From Opisthocomus hoazin (lineage: Eukaryota; Chordata; Aves; Opisthocomiformes; Opisthocomidae), in contig NC_134414.1 in assembly GCF_030867145.1 (NCBI RefSeq), positions 76,126,504-76,190,503 of the forward strand: a DNA stretch of 64,000 nt, given 5' to 3'. A program made the position numbers and the translations under genes. Positions 12,251 to 23,200 of the stretch are shown here, piece after piece. The notes below the pieces were generated by a model. It searched no databases. It had not been told where the DNA came from and saw only the letters and a program-made list of their open reading frames with translations. The first letter of the stretch is position 1. Every line of letters begins with the position of its first letter.

Positions 12251-13204
12251 TCCTGAGCTATTGCAACAGACAAGGGCAGAGGGCAGCTGCCAGCATGACT
12301 GTAATTCGCTTCCCAGGAATGCCAGAAGCATGTCTTCTAGTTCAAGAGCTACAGCCTTTAGGCAAGCCAAGCACAGCGTGCTAGGGAGGCCGCTGCACAG
12401 GGAAACTGTGTGTGGGATGGCAGGTGGGGGCTTCGTGAGGACCACTATTCTGGTACTAGCCTTCAGCTGCTACTGAAGGAAGAGCTGTATGCGTCATTGT
12501 CTTGTGGCTGATGGGTGGGTGGTAAGGAAGGGGCAGCCGCTCTCCAGGCAGAAGGAGACTTGCCCAGTTGCTGGCAGATGGGGTTAAAAAAAGGAGAGAG
12601 GTAAAGCATGAAGAGGGGAGAAGCTGGTAGTCAGGCACAAGTAGATGGGTCCACAGGTACAGGGGAATGGAGTCTCTGACATTTATGCAGATGGCATTGC
12701 ATGCGGTTCTTCTTGCCCCAGAGCCACATTTCTCAAGGCCATTGCCATGGCTGTTTGCAGGTGGATGGAGGGTCCTTTTAAGCACAGGATCCTGCCAGAG
12801 CCACTTGGGTTGGAAGGGGCCCCCACCACCCTCGCTTGGACTGTGAAGAACACATTTACCATGCTGAATGCCCTTGGTGTTCCCCATTCTGTCTTCAAAG
12901 TAGTATCATGCGTGGTACTAGCAAGCCTTCAACCTCTCATAAAGATCTTCAGGAAAGATAAAGATGGAGCACTTACTGCTGCGGAGATCCTCAGGGAAAA
13001 ACTGGCGAGTACAAAGGATCAATGGCCACGACAGAAAATAATTTCTGCTCTCTGAAGCACACTCCTTTGCCCTATGAGTGAATCACAGCGCACAGGGGGC
13101 AAACTGTCTGTTATCTCAAGCATAGGATTACCTAAACAAATACTGCATGCCAGTAACTTCTGTGATTTTTTGGTACAACACTAGCAAAACTGAGAGAGAA
13201 GCTA
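12251..13204. other. No gene or repeat recognised
   Basis: Moderately GC-rich sequence with a long frame at 12,645-13,055 that shows no recognisable domain and no splice-framed context. I do not call it a gene. Confidence 0.5.
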
Positions 13205-13292
13205 GGTTTGTTACGTTATGACCTTCAGCAGGTCGTTTCGTCTCCACTTGGGCCTTTATTTCTCATCTCTCTCAGAAAGGCGTTGTGAAAAA
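13205..13292 (+). repeat. Probable MIR-type SINE relic
   Basis: The order TTATGACCTTCAGCAGGTCG, TTTCGTCTCCACTTGGGCCT, TTATTTCTCATCTCTCTCAG and GTTGTGAA follows the MIR pattern of a 'TGACCTTGGGCAAGTCA' block, a 'CCTCAGTTTCCTCATCTG' block and a GTTGTGAG-like block. Highly diverged; the call is by recalled consensus. Confidence 0.5.
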
Positions 13293-13620
13293 GAACACCC
13301 GTCCGGTGAGCGGCGCTGGGAGGCGAACCGAGGCTGCTGCTCCGCGGTGATCTAACGTCTTCCCAACCAGGTGGGCCCATCTCCTCCCTCACAGCCCGGC
13401 AGGTGTTGGGCCAAAGCAGCAGCAGAACACGGCTCGGCGTTATTCATCCACTTAGCGTGACGAAATGGCTGCGGGAGGACCCAGGGAGCACCAAAGCTGG
13501 CACCAGGGCAGAGGCGAGCGCCTGGGCTGAGAAGGGCTGGGTGGCAGCGATTCGCGGGCAGAGCGGCCGAGGCTCTTGCGGGAGGCGACCCAGCAAAACA
13601 CCGCCTTAATTCTTCTGCAC
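13293..13620. promoter_or_regulatory. Small CpG-rich patch without a known gene
   Basis: About 330 bases with clearly more CpG dinucleotides than the flanks, for example around 13,300-13,350 and 13,550-13,600. No conserved exon was found in it. It could be a distal enhancer, an unannotated non-coding RNA promoter, or chance local composition. Confidence 0.35.
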
Positions 13621-16600
13621 ACAAGCTATTTGCCAGCGTCCTCTTAGCTCCGAGGGGACGTTTGTGAAAGCTTTATTCACCTGAGTGAGTCACTGAAGAA
13701 CGTTGCTGGGGGAATATTATTTTTTTTTCTCTGGTTTGCCCAGTCCACTGAAATGAGTCAGTCAGTTACTACTGGAGATAAGGAAGAGAGTTCACTGAAT
13801 GCCAGCATTCAGCAGGGTGGCACCCCTGCTCAGCGCAGTGCTGTAAAATTCCAGCAGGCGAGGAAGGCCGCTTGGCTCTTGTTCAGGAACCGGCAGGAAA
13901 CAACCCCCACTAAGCTGTGATTCAACACCAAGAGGAAAAAAAAATCCCTTCCTCTGTAACAAGGAGCGTGGATGAGCACGGCTGGGTTAATAAAGCAACG
14001 CTGCCCTGTCACATCTGGAAACCCACGTTGGGGGAAAAAAAAAGAAATCCAATTAGCTCCAACTGTCTGTAGTACAGTGGTCCTAAATCAGTCCCTAGAG
14101 AGCCGTTGCATCAGATAACGGCGTCCCGCAGTGACTGACTACATGCCCCACAACATTTGCCACAGATGGCAGCCACCAGCCAGGAGAGAGGGGAGCCCAT
14201 TAGCGGAGAGGCAGAACTCAGCCGCAAGGGCCTCCCCCAGCCTCAGAAAGGTAGTAATGGCGTGAAACGGGGCTGCTTGCCAGCAGGTGCCCCTCCCATG
14301 CAAAAGAGGTTGCTGGTCTAAATTAAAAAAGGAAAAAAATAAGAAAGAAGGAAGAAAGTAAGCATACAGACCCTACAAAATATTCCTTCTTTTTTTTTTC
14401 TCCTTTTTTTCCCCCTTCAGTGTAAAGCACCCAGGCAAAGCTAGAGCTTGTAACCTTCCCTTATTCCAGGTGCTAAAGCTTGCTGTGTGCAAAAACAGCA
14501 CCGTGAGAGTCTGCCTGGGCTCTCGCACTTAGCAGGTGTTGGACGCCTGCAGGGATCTGCAGGTTAATTAATCCTGACTTACCAGGGCTGGGGAGGTTTA
14601 TTAGCCTCCACCCTAAAAATGAGGAAGGCAAGAGGAGCCCTTTGGGGGGAGGCAGGTAGCGTTTGCAGGGAGAGAAGCGGAGGCAGAGGCAGCCCTGGGG
14701 ATGAGGCGTTAGGTGGGGCTTACGAGTTCATTGCTCATCCCTTTTCTCTCAGTGAAAGCAAAGCTCAGAAGTATATTTTTACACTTTAAAACAAACATCT
14801 AATTTGTCAATGGTTAGCAGGAGCTCCAGTAGCTGCCGTGCAAAAGCCAAATGAAATCTTCCCATGCGCTACCGCGGAGCTGGGCCAGCGCTTTGGTGTT
14901 ACTTTTGCCATCTCGGGCCCTAAATGAGGAATTCTTAAGGCTTGTAAGGGCGGGGGGGGCGGAATATTTGACTTGCTGTCAGGGCTTGTGAGACCACACG
15001 CTTGACTTGATAGCATTTCTGTGCTCGCCCGCCTGCATGTCATAGGATGTACGTTGCTTTCTAATCAAATCCAAAATGTCAGGGAAGGTATCGCTGGCCA
15101 AAGCGCTGTTGACTGTGGGGGAGGGAGAGGGGAATGGAAACACCACAGGAGGGGGATGGGCCAACTGTTTAGCATAGCTACAGCTTCCAGCACCTCCACA
15201 ATTGTTTGTGGTTCAAACAACCGGCTGATGGCACCCACTTGCACCTTCTTGCTCAACATTGCCTCTGCCTCCTCTCTCCCCCTCCTCCTCCTTGCCTTGG
15301 AGGTGTTGACACCCTGGCAAACTCAGCCCCAGCCTCCCGGGGGAGCAGGGCGAAGTTTTCCAGGGAGGGCTGGGCCGTGCATCCCGGCTTCCCAGCTCTT
15401 CCCAGAGCATCCTCTCGCATGGAGCTGGAGCAGCGCAGGGTGGCGGCCGGACAGTGCGGTGGGAGATGCCCAGGGTGCCACCGCGATGGTGGGGAGGGGA
15501 AGGGGAGAGGGACCACCGCCCTCCTGGGATGTGGATTTGCACCGTCTGGGCGAGGAGGAGAAGAGATGCCTGCAGAGCTCCTGCTGCAGAAGAAGATGTA
15601 AAGCCCCGCGCGCGGTGCAAAGGGCAACCCAAGGAGCACCCGGGAACAGGAGGGAACAGGAACAGGCAGAAAACACAGAGGTTTGGTATGGAGGGGAGCG
15701 AGAAACGGGGAGTAGCCCATTCCTTCAAGGCACCCTTGGGAAAGAGGTCAGAAGGGTGGCAGGCATGGAAGCGGTCCTTGTGGGGATCACCCTTGTCACG
15801 CACTGGGCCTGTGAAAGCCCTTGTCTCCCCCACTAGATTGGACTCGGACCTCTCATCCATGGTGTGTTCTCAAGGCAAACTCAGGTCAAAATAAACCCTT
15901 GATGATGGTAACAATTGCCTTTGATAAAGCTTAAAAGAGAAGAATGATACACATTTTTCTGTTAGCGGGGGGGGGGGAGCGAAAAGCGTGACTGGTGTTC
16001 CAGGGAAGACTGCTAGGCTCCAGGCTATCACTTGTCCCGATTCTCAAGTAATAAATCAAGAGAAAACTCCCGGTGTTTCATTTCACGTGAGAAATGAGAA
16101 TGAGCTCGTTCCCATTTCAGAGGGTTTTCTGGGATGCCCCTTTCCCTCCTCCGGCATCTGCAACCAAGATCTGAAAATTACAGAAGCGATGAGGGTGGTG
16201 CTCGCCACCCAAGGATAATTCCCAAATTCCTCCCCCCGCCCCACGCACATCCCACAGAAAGCTGCTGCCTGTAGCGGATTCAATCCTGAGCCACCTAGTG
16301 GCATTTGCTAGAAATAGATATTACAGGAGACATCAGGCTACAAGCCCCCAAAAAGGGCAAGAGGTTGAGGAAGAGGTTTAGTGGCAGCTTTGTGGTACAT
16401 CCGTGCCTTGGCCAAATGGCACCGAAAGCCCTTTTCGTTGCTGGCTGGGCCGTCCTGCTCCCAGCGCATCCTTCGGGCCGTGGACCAAATGCTGAGCATC
16501 TCAACAGGAGGTGGCAGGGGGTGCAAAGCCGTGCAGCCCGCTGTGCCAAGACCCAGCTCCTGTTGGTTTCCTGGCCCAGCTTGTGTTGGTTTCCTTCGCA

Positions 16601-19600
16601 TTGGTTTCCTTTGCTCGGAGCTGAAAGCGCTCACGTGTTGCAGACGCCTCAGATGAACAGAAAGCCCTCTCTCCTGTGTAGAGGACGTATGGGGGACTGC
16701 GTAGGGGCCTTCCTAGGGCAAAGGAATTGGGAAAAAAAAAGTGCTTATTGTCCAGAGGCGGGGGAAGGGGAGGTCTGTCTGGTCCCATCTCCCTTCAGGC
16801 ACTGCTGGGGGGGAGGGGGAAGCCAGCAGAAAGGAAGTCCAGGCAGCCCCAGGGTATTTCTTAGGGTGATAAACTGCCGTGGAATGGACCTTGGAGCCTG
16901 GAAGCAGCCAGCCTGCATTGCTAAGTTTTGAAACATGCGAAGCAAAATTAAACTGGTCAATCTGACCGCTACTCATTGCTTCACGTCACAGAGTAGCTGG
17001 AGTAGTTATTTCGCTCTCCTGCTTTCTCGAGAGGGAAACCCAAAGGTGCAGAAATCATAATCCATTCTCCCTAAAACCAGCACGCACCAAAAAAGTCATC
17101 TCTTTAAATTTTCTCTTGCCTTTTCAAGTTTCATGGCTATGAATCTTTAAACAATGCAAATATTTGTTTTGCCTGAGAAGATGCTAAGATTCTCGCAAAG
17201 TCATCGTATGCCACAGTCAGGGGTTAATAAAAGCACCAAATGTCACAAGACTTACAGTAAAATCATGGAGATTCACAATATTGATTTGTTACTGTGTCTT
17301 TTGGATTAGTTTCAGCCTTCTGAAAGCCAAAGTTTCCTTTCATATTTGTCTTTTTTTACCTGCAGAACATAACCCAAAATATCAAAAAGCCAAGCGAGAG
17401 TCTGGTTTAAAGAGCAAGATACATAATATGCAGAGGCAAGGGTATGGCAAGAATGCTGTGATTGGACATATCAATCATTTCTATGGCAACAGAAGAGGAT
17501 ATAACAATACCATAGAACTAAGCAGAGGAGACTGAGCAAAAAGAGATCATCATTATACACTACCAGTATTTTCATTTACTCATTGTAGAGCTAGAATCAC
17601 AAAATGCAGAATACCATACGCAAAATATCCCATATTATTATTTATATTTCCACATATATAGTTTACACAAGCAAAAAATATCTTGTATACAATGAGCATA
17701 TCCTTGTTCTTCCAAGGAGTATTCGTAAATCCATGTGACTATAAACAAAGGATATGTTTTGTGAAAATGTATATAATATAGTATAATCTACTGGGAGTGT
17801 GTGATTGCATGTACAGACACAGTGACTGAACCTTAAATATCCACAAAGCTTTTGCCTTTCTATACTTCTCAGATGAAAATCATGATGTTTAACACAGAGA
17901 GTGATCATTTTCATATTTTTCTTGTAAATGTATTTATTTCTTCTCTTTCTAGTCACCGTGGGTGGGATTTAGCTTCCCTAAATTATAGTGCCTGGATGTG
18001 AGATACAGCCTAAACTCCCACGGCAGCCAAGGACGACCGAGCCCATACAGTCAGTGGAGCCTAGCAAGCCACTGTCCTCCTCCTGAGGTAGACCCCAACG
18101 CTTGGTTAGCCAAATTGGTCTCCTGACTCCACTAGCTATGTGGTTTAGATGCCTACTGACTGTGCCAAGAGCTTACACACCTTGCTCCCATACAGGCCCT
18201 TATGCGTTAGACACCTGAGGCACAGTCCAGCTGCCTGCCCATTGGTGTCTGACACCGTTTCAGACCCCTTTGGGTAGCTGTGACATCCCCGTGGGGCTGG
18301 TGGGGGACCTGTGGGAGACTACTGGAGCAGCAGCTTAAGAGTAAGCAGAATATCCAACATCAAATGACACCGGAGCTGAGGTGACAGAATCAAGCCCTTC
18401 AGTGGGGAGTAGCAGGCAAGGAGTCCAGTGTGAAGTCAGTGTGGGGAGTCCAGGGAGCAAGTCGAGATCATCAGGGGATGAGGAAGAGCGCACAGGTACA
18501 CCTAAAACATAGCTGGGGCAAGGGCTGGGCGCCAGGGTCTGAGCTCACATGCAGCCCAAGGGGTACAGGGTGCATGTCTGGGGGTCCTGTGCGAGGCTGG
18601 TCAGGGCTATTAAAACCTCCTATAGTGCACACAGGACCCTAACACCCTAAAATCAGGGCGAGCTGAATCCTCACCCTTGATGTTTACAGTGCAGACATTT
18701 GCGTTTGAGCCCATCACTCACGCTTCCTCTCCAGTAGCTGGAAAGAAGCAGGCGCTGCCAAGAAGCTGTATCATCTCTTCTGGAGATACGCTATCGAAAG
18801 AGAGAGATTACACCCTGGAAATACCTATATCTCTCTGCTGACCAGAAAGGGAAACTCAGTGTAGATGGGTTTGCTGTAAAATGGGTCAGAGGAGCCCTAC
18901 CTTTAAGAAGACCCAGAATGAGCAGAGATGGCAATAGGTATACATGGGTGTAGCCCCGTAATGTGGAGCCTTCCTATCCATTCACAGACATTATCTCTGT
19001 CATGATATGGGAAGCAATATTAACATAAATTTCTTAAACACTGATGATGTCATGAAAATGTTTACTGTTGGCTGAGTCCTTAGAGGTTATTCCGTTTCCT
19101 ATCCGGAGGGCAGAGAAGGTCCCTCACTGCTGTTCCACGTGGGTCTGTCCTTGCTGCTGTTTCTCTTTAGCTGCCTCTGCATGGCAAGGCCATGTTGAAA
19201 TATTGTTACAGATGTCTAATATCTTGAATTTTAGAGCAGGGGCAAGGGGGAGAAACACGCAAAACAGAGATGTGTACTGGAGGTGATAAGCAGCAGACTG
19301 ACAGCTCTGTCCTGGAGCTCTTCCTCTGTCCAACAGCACAGGCCCCCTCCCATTGCCCAGGCAGCTTCGCACCTGAGCTTGTAAGAGGGCAATACAGCCC
19401 CATATTCCTGTTCTCAAATAGGCGGTAATTAGTTCAGCACACAGTGGTAGCTTTGGTGATCCTGACACCTCCGTAACAGAAGTGGAAGCAAAAACATCAG
19501 CTCTTAGAAGGTTGTCTCTTCTCTCGGAGAAAGCTAGACATGACTGTTTTGAATTAAGGTACGAAACAGCCTCCCACACAAGGCCAGAGATGGTGCTGAA

Positions 19601-19633
19601 AGTCTCCTGCACACCTACGTATAAACACGTACA
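13621..19633. other. 6 kb without a recognisable gene
   Basis: No conserved exon or RNA gene was seen. Simple sequence includes polypyrimidine tracts at about 14,388-14,415 and a run of eleven G at 15,967-15,977. An octamer ATGCAAAT lies at 17,154-17,161 in an A/T-rich setting. The frame at 15,021-15,836 is long only through GC content. Confidence 0.5.
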
Positions 19634-19915
19634 CCACAGAATAGATCACAGAATAATGTCGTTTGGAAGGGGCCTGTCTGTGTGCCTCTCATCCATCTGG
19701 TCCATCCCTTCACTAAAACAGGGTTCTCTCAGATCAGGTTGCTCGGGGCCTTGGGTAGCTGTGTTGCGAGCACCTCCGAGGAGGAGGGTTCCAGAGTCTC
19801 ACTGGGCAACCAACCGCCCTGTGAGGTTTGGTTTTCCTTTCATCTGATCGGGATTGCATTTGTTGCAACCTGTGCCAGTTGGCTCTTGACTTGAGCTTTG
19901 CCTGCACTGTAGTCT
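19634..19915 (-). mobile_element. CR1 LINE 3' fragment, old, antisense
   Basis: The left end has CACAGAATAGATCACAGAAT, the reverse complement of a CR1 octamer tail. It is followed by a diverged version of the conserved 3' UTR block (TTTGGAAGGGGCC, then CATCTGGTCCATCCC) and a block resembling the reverse of the terminal CR1 coding region. It is heavily mutated and non-coding. Confidence 0.75.
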
Positions 19916-19984
19916 CTCGTGGCATCCTTAGAGCCAAACTGCTGAAATGAATGAGTGGAGCCAGTCGTCTGAGCACAGAAGGCA

Positions 19985-20290
19985 GGCAGGGTGGTCAGGC
20001 ATGATTTGTCCTTGCTAAGCCCGTGCTGGCTGTTCCCAGTTACCTGCCTGTTCTTTGTGTCTAGTCACGGCTTCCAGAAGATATACTTGTAATCTTTCCA
20101 GGTACTGAGATTAGGCCAACCAGCCTGCAGTTCCCTGGATCCTTTCTCACCCTTCAGGTGTGACATTTGCCTTTTTCCAGTCATTGGAGACCTTCTCTGA
20201 CGACCACAGCCTTTCAAAGATGGCAGAAAGCCATAGCTGTCTCCCTCAGCACCCTGGGATGCATCCCAAGTCCCATGACCTCTGTCCTGC
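19985..20290 (-). mobile_element. Second CR1-type fragment, old, antisense
   Basis: The blocks TGCTGGCTGTTCCCAGTTAC, CCAACCAGCCTGCAGTTCCC and CTTTTTCCAGTCATTGGAGA match a repeat common in bird genomes that I associate with CR1 LINEs read in reverse. It may be part of the same insertion as the fragment just to the left or a separate one. The exact subfamily was not determined. Confidence 0.6.
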
Positions 20291-23200
20291 CTGTCTTCAA
20301 ACCACGTACATTTTACAATACCAAAACACCACATACACCTACAATTTGATGTTACACAGCCAGTGGCAGGAAATGCAATCTTCTAGCTGTGTTTTTCTAG
20401 AGAATCTTTCATGTTCTTGTAGTTCTGGCTGGGACACTAAACAGAAAACCTTTCTGCTCTCCATAATGCTGGTTTGCAACTAGAAGTGGCAGTGTCTGCA
20501 GAAAGACATGTTGAGCTTTTCTTTGCTGAAGAGACTCGCAACAACCATCCACCCTGGTCTTAGAAACTTTGCAGTCCTTAAAGGAAAAATCAAACCCTCC
20601 TCCCTCATAAACGTCTCCAAAAACAACACAACACTCCCTGGAGAACCAGGAACTGGAAAGCAGGTCTGGAAGGTCTGCTGTTTTTTAATTCCTTCACACA
20701 GTCTACTGCTGTAAATAAGCTACTTCTTGTACTCAGCCACAAAGGGTGGGATGTCCCATGGCCAAATGGACTGCGGACTTCTGCATCTGAGCACACTGCT
20801 TGGATCCCTTGATGGTTGATGGAGGGAAGCAGTCTTTCCCATCTTTCCTTGTAAGGTAGATATCTAAACCAGATCAGATGTTTCTCAGTTACTGGAATGG
20901 GACATAGAGCACCAGCCCAGACGTAGATGTCTACACTGAAGGTGCTCAGTGCTAGCTGAGATGGATGCTGCCTGAAATGCATGTTAAAAAGCAGCACAGA
21001 TCTCTGAAAGCATGTTCCTGGCTCCTGTGCCGGCCCTCCAGCTTTAAGTCACCAGAAGAATCCTGGTAGGGTAACTAAATCTTTTGCTGTATTACAGCAG
21101 ATCTGGAGGGAAGCAAATTCTAATTCTTCCCTAAAAGCACCTAACCATTGATACCAAACCCAAGGTGCTAGCTTGACTGCCTTAGATGATTTTGAAGACA
21201 AAGATGATTTCTCAGAAACTGACCATTTGTAAAAAGGTATTGAGTGGGATGACAGATTTCTCGTGCTAGCTATATCCTTATGCCAACTGTCGTATTGTGT
21301 CCACTATGTACTAGAAATTCTCTCCCTCGCTGGCTTGCACATGGTGATTTACAGTTAGAGAATAAGTGTAAAACCCTTTGTGTGTGCCTATAGCCCCATA
21401 GCCTTACAGACAGCACAGACTAGAAGACAGTAAGGAATCCAGCCCCTTGCTCTCAAAAAACACGTTCAGAAGTTGAATGCAGGGATTAGCCTAGATACTC
21501 CCTACAATATTGCATCAACATCATGTTTGCATAGTTACTCCCAGTCTCAGAACAAACAGTAAGGAAATAGTGAATCAGACCACAGAGGTTTCCAGAAACC
21601 TGAGCAGACAGACTGACTGAGGTGCTTGTGCAATGAATAAAAGTACTGTCACTTCTCCCCAGCCAAACTCACTCCGGAGTAATTTACTCAACGTTGCATG
21701 AAGCACCTGTAAAAGTTTCAACACGAGGACTTTTATCATTCTGTTAGAGACTTGAAGTTGAAAAAATATTCTATCATTGGAAAACAGTAGATTCAAGAAG
21801 GATTTTTGCTTCAGGACAGGTAATTCCATGATTAACTGAAGCTTGTGCTTTCTCAGCTGAACCACGTCTGCATCCCTAATTCATTGTAGGTCAAATTCTG
21901 TTACCCTGGTATAAGGGCGATTTCACCAGAGAAGGTACTGATGAAAAATGCAAGTCTAGAACCAACTACACTAGACATTGATGTGTTTCTGTTGCATTTT
22001 GAGGTGAATCAAAATTCCTTCAAATCATAATACTCTAAAAGATAAAAGTATCTCTGAAAATATTGAAAAAAAAACACATAAATCATTTGCATTCCATGAA
22101 ATTAGTTAAGCTATCCCTGGTTTTATATCTTGGCTTTTAATGTAATATTGTTAGAGGGCTATAATCTGTGCAGCCCCAACTTTTTATTTACATATTTATT
22201 CTCTGGTGGATGAAGCATAACAGATTCAACAGCTCCCTTCTTGCCACCAGAGTTAAGCTTAGACAAAGTAAAAGCAACAGTAATCTGTACCTTTCAGGTA
22301 TGAAACACTTCCTCTAGAAATAAAAAGAAAACAGAAAACAAACAAAAAGAACCCCCTTTATCTCTATTCCATCATAAATCTATCCGTGAAGGTAACACAC
22401 GTAATGAGAGAGGAAAAGGTGCCAGTAGACAGGTGTGACCTGGCTTTCATTAGCTGTGCCTTTATCTAACTGGGTGGAGACACAAAAGCAACAAAAATCT
22501 TTCCATTTAGCTGTGTCATTACGGGGTGAGGCACCCTGGCTTCGGTGCACTGAAACTCTGACAGTGGGTACAGTCATGCTCTCCCACTAGCTTCATTCAG
22601 TTGCTACATCTCTTTCCCAGCTCCTCAAATGTCCTGGCTTTCCCCAGCTTTCCTCATCGCTGGAAAGTGGTTATGTGTCCAGAAAGGCATGTCCCTCCAT
22701 ACTGCCAGCACACCAGCGCATTACGGTACCACAATTCATAGCTCACATCCTTCCCCTCATCCCCTTTGCTCATCTCACCATCTGGGCAATTTGATTCAAC
22801 CGCCGAAATGCAGCTTTTGGGTATGCACTCGCTGCTCCCACTGGCTCCAGAAGAATTTGCACGTGCAATACTAAATGAAGATTTGCTCAAAGGAATTTAA
22901 CAAGACAGCTTGTCACATAATACTTGTGCAACTCTGTCTGTGAGGGAAAATATGCCCATTAATAGCTTCAGAAAGAGGAAATTAACTTGCAGCTCTTTTC
23001 AAACAGAAAATAAAACATTTAGGTTCACAGTGAATAAAACCATATAATTTCATTTACTGCAACTTCTAGGATAACGTAATGGCTTATCTATTGGTGATTA
23101 GAAGCCATTCTGCAAGTGCTTCATGAATGTAGCATGAATTACCTGCAGAAAAGTAAAAAAATAAGCACAGTGATGCACAAGTCACTGGCTGTCAGCAGGG

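Noticed and set aside
12645..13055. 136-residue open frame on the plus strand
   Set aside because: No family recognised and no exon signals supporting it; ends in non-coding-type sequence.
15021..15860. Overlapping frames of 215 and 271 residues on opposite strands
   Set aside because: No recognisable domain, low-complexity Gly/Arg/Pro/Ser composition, no splice-framed context; a consequence of local GC content.
17281..17535. 84-residue frame with a basic, Asn/Tyr-rich C-terminus
   Set aside because: It starts without promoter context, matches nothing I know and is consistent with chance in A/T-rich DNA.
18000..18300. Possible old repeat in a moderately GC-rich stretch
   Set aside because: No consensus could be matched with confidence.
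21885..21950. AGGTCAAATTCTGTTACCCTGG and a similar GGTCAAATTCTGAGCC near 31,032
   Set aside because: They faintly recall an old amniote repeat, but the matches are too short to support a call.
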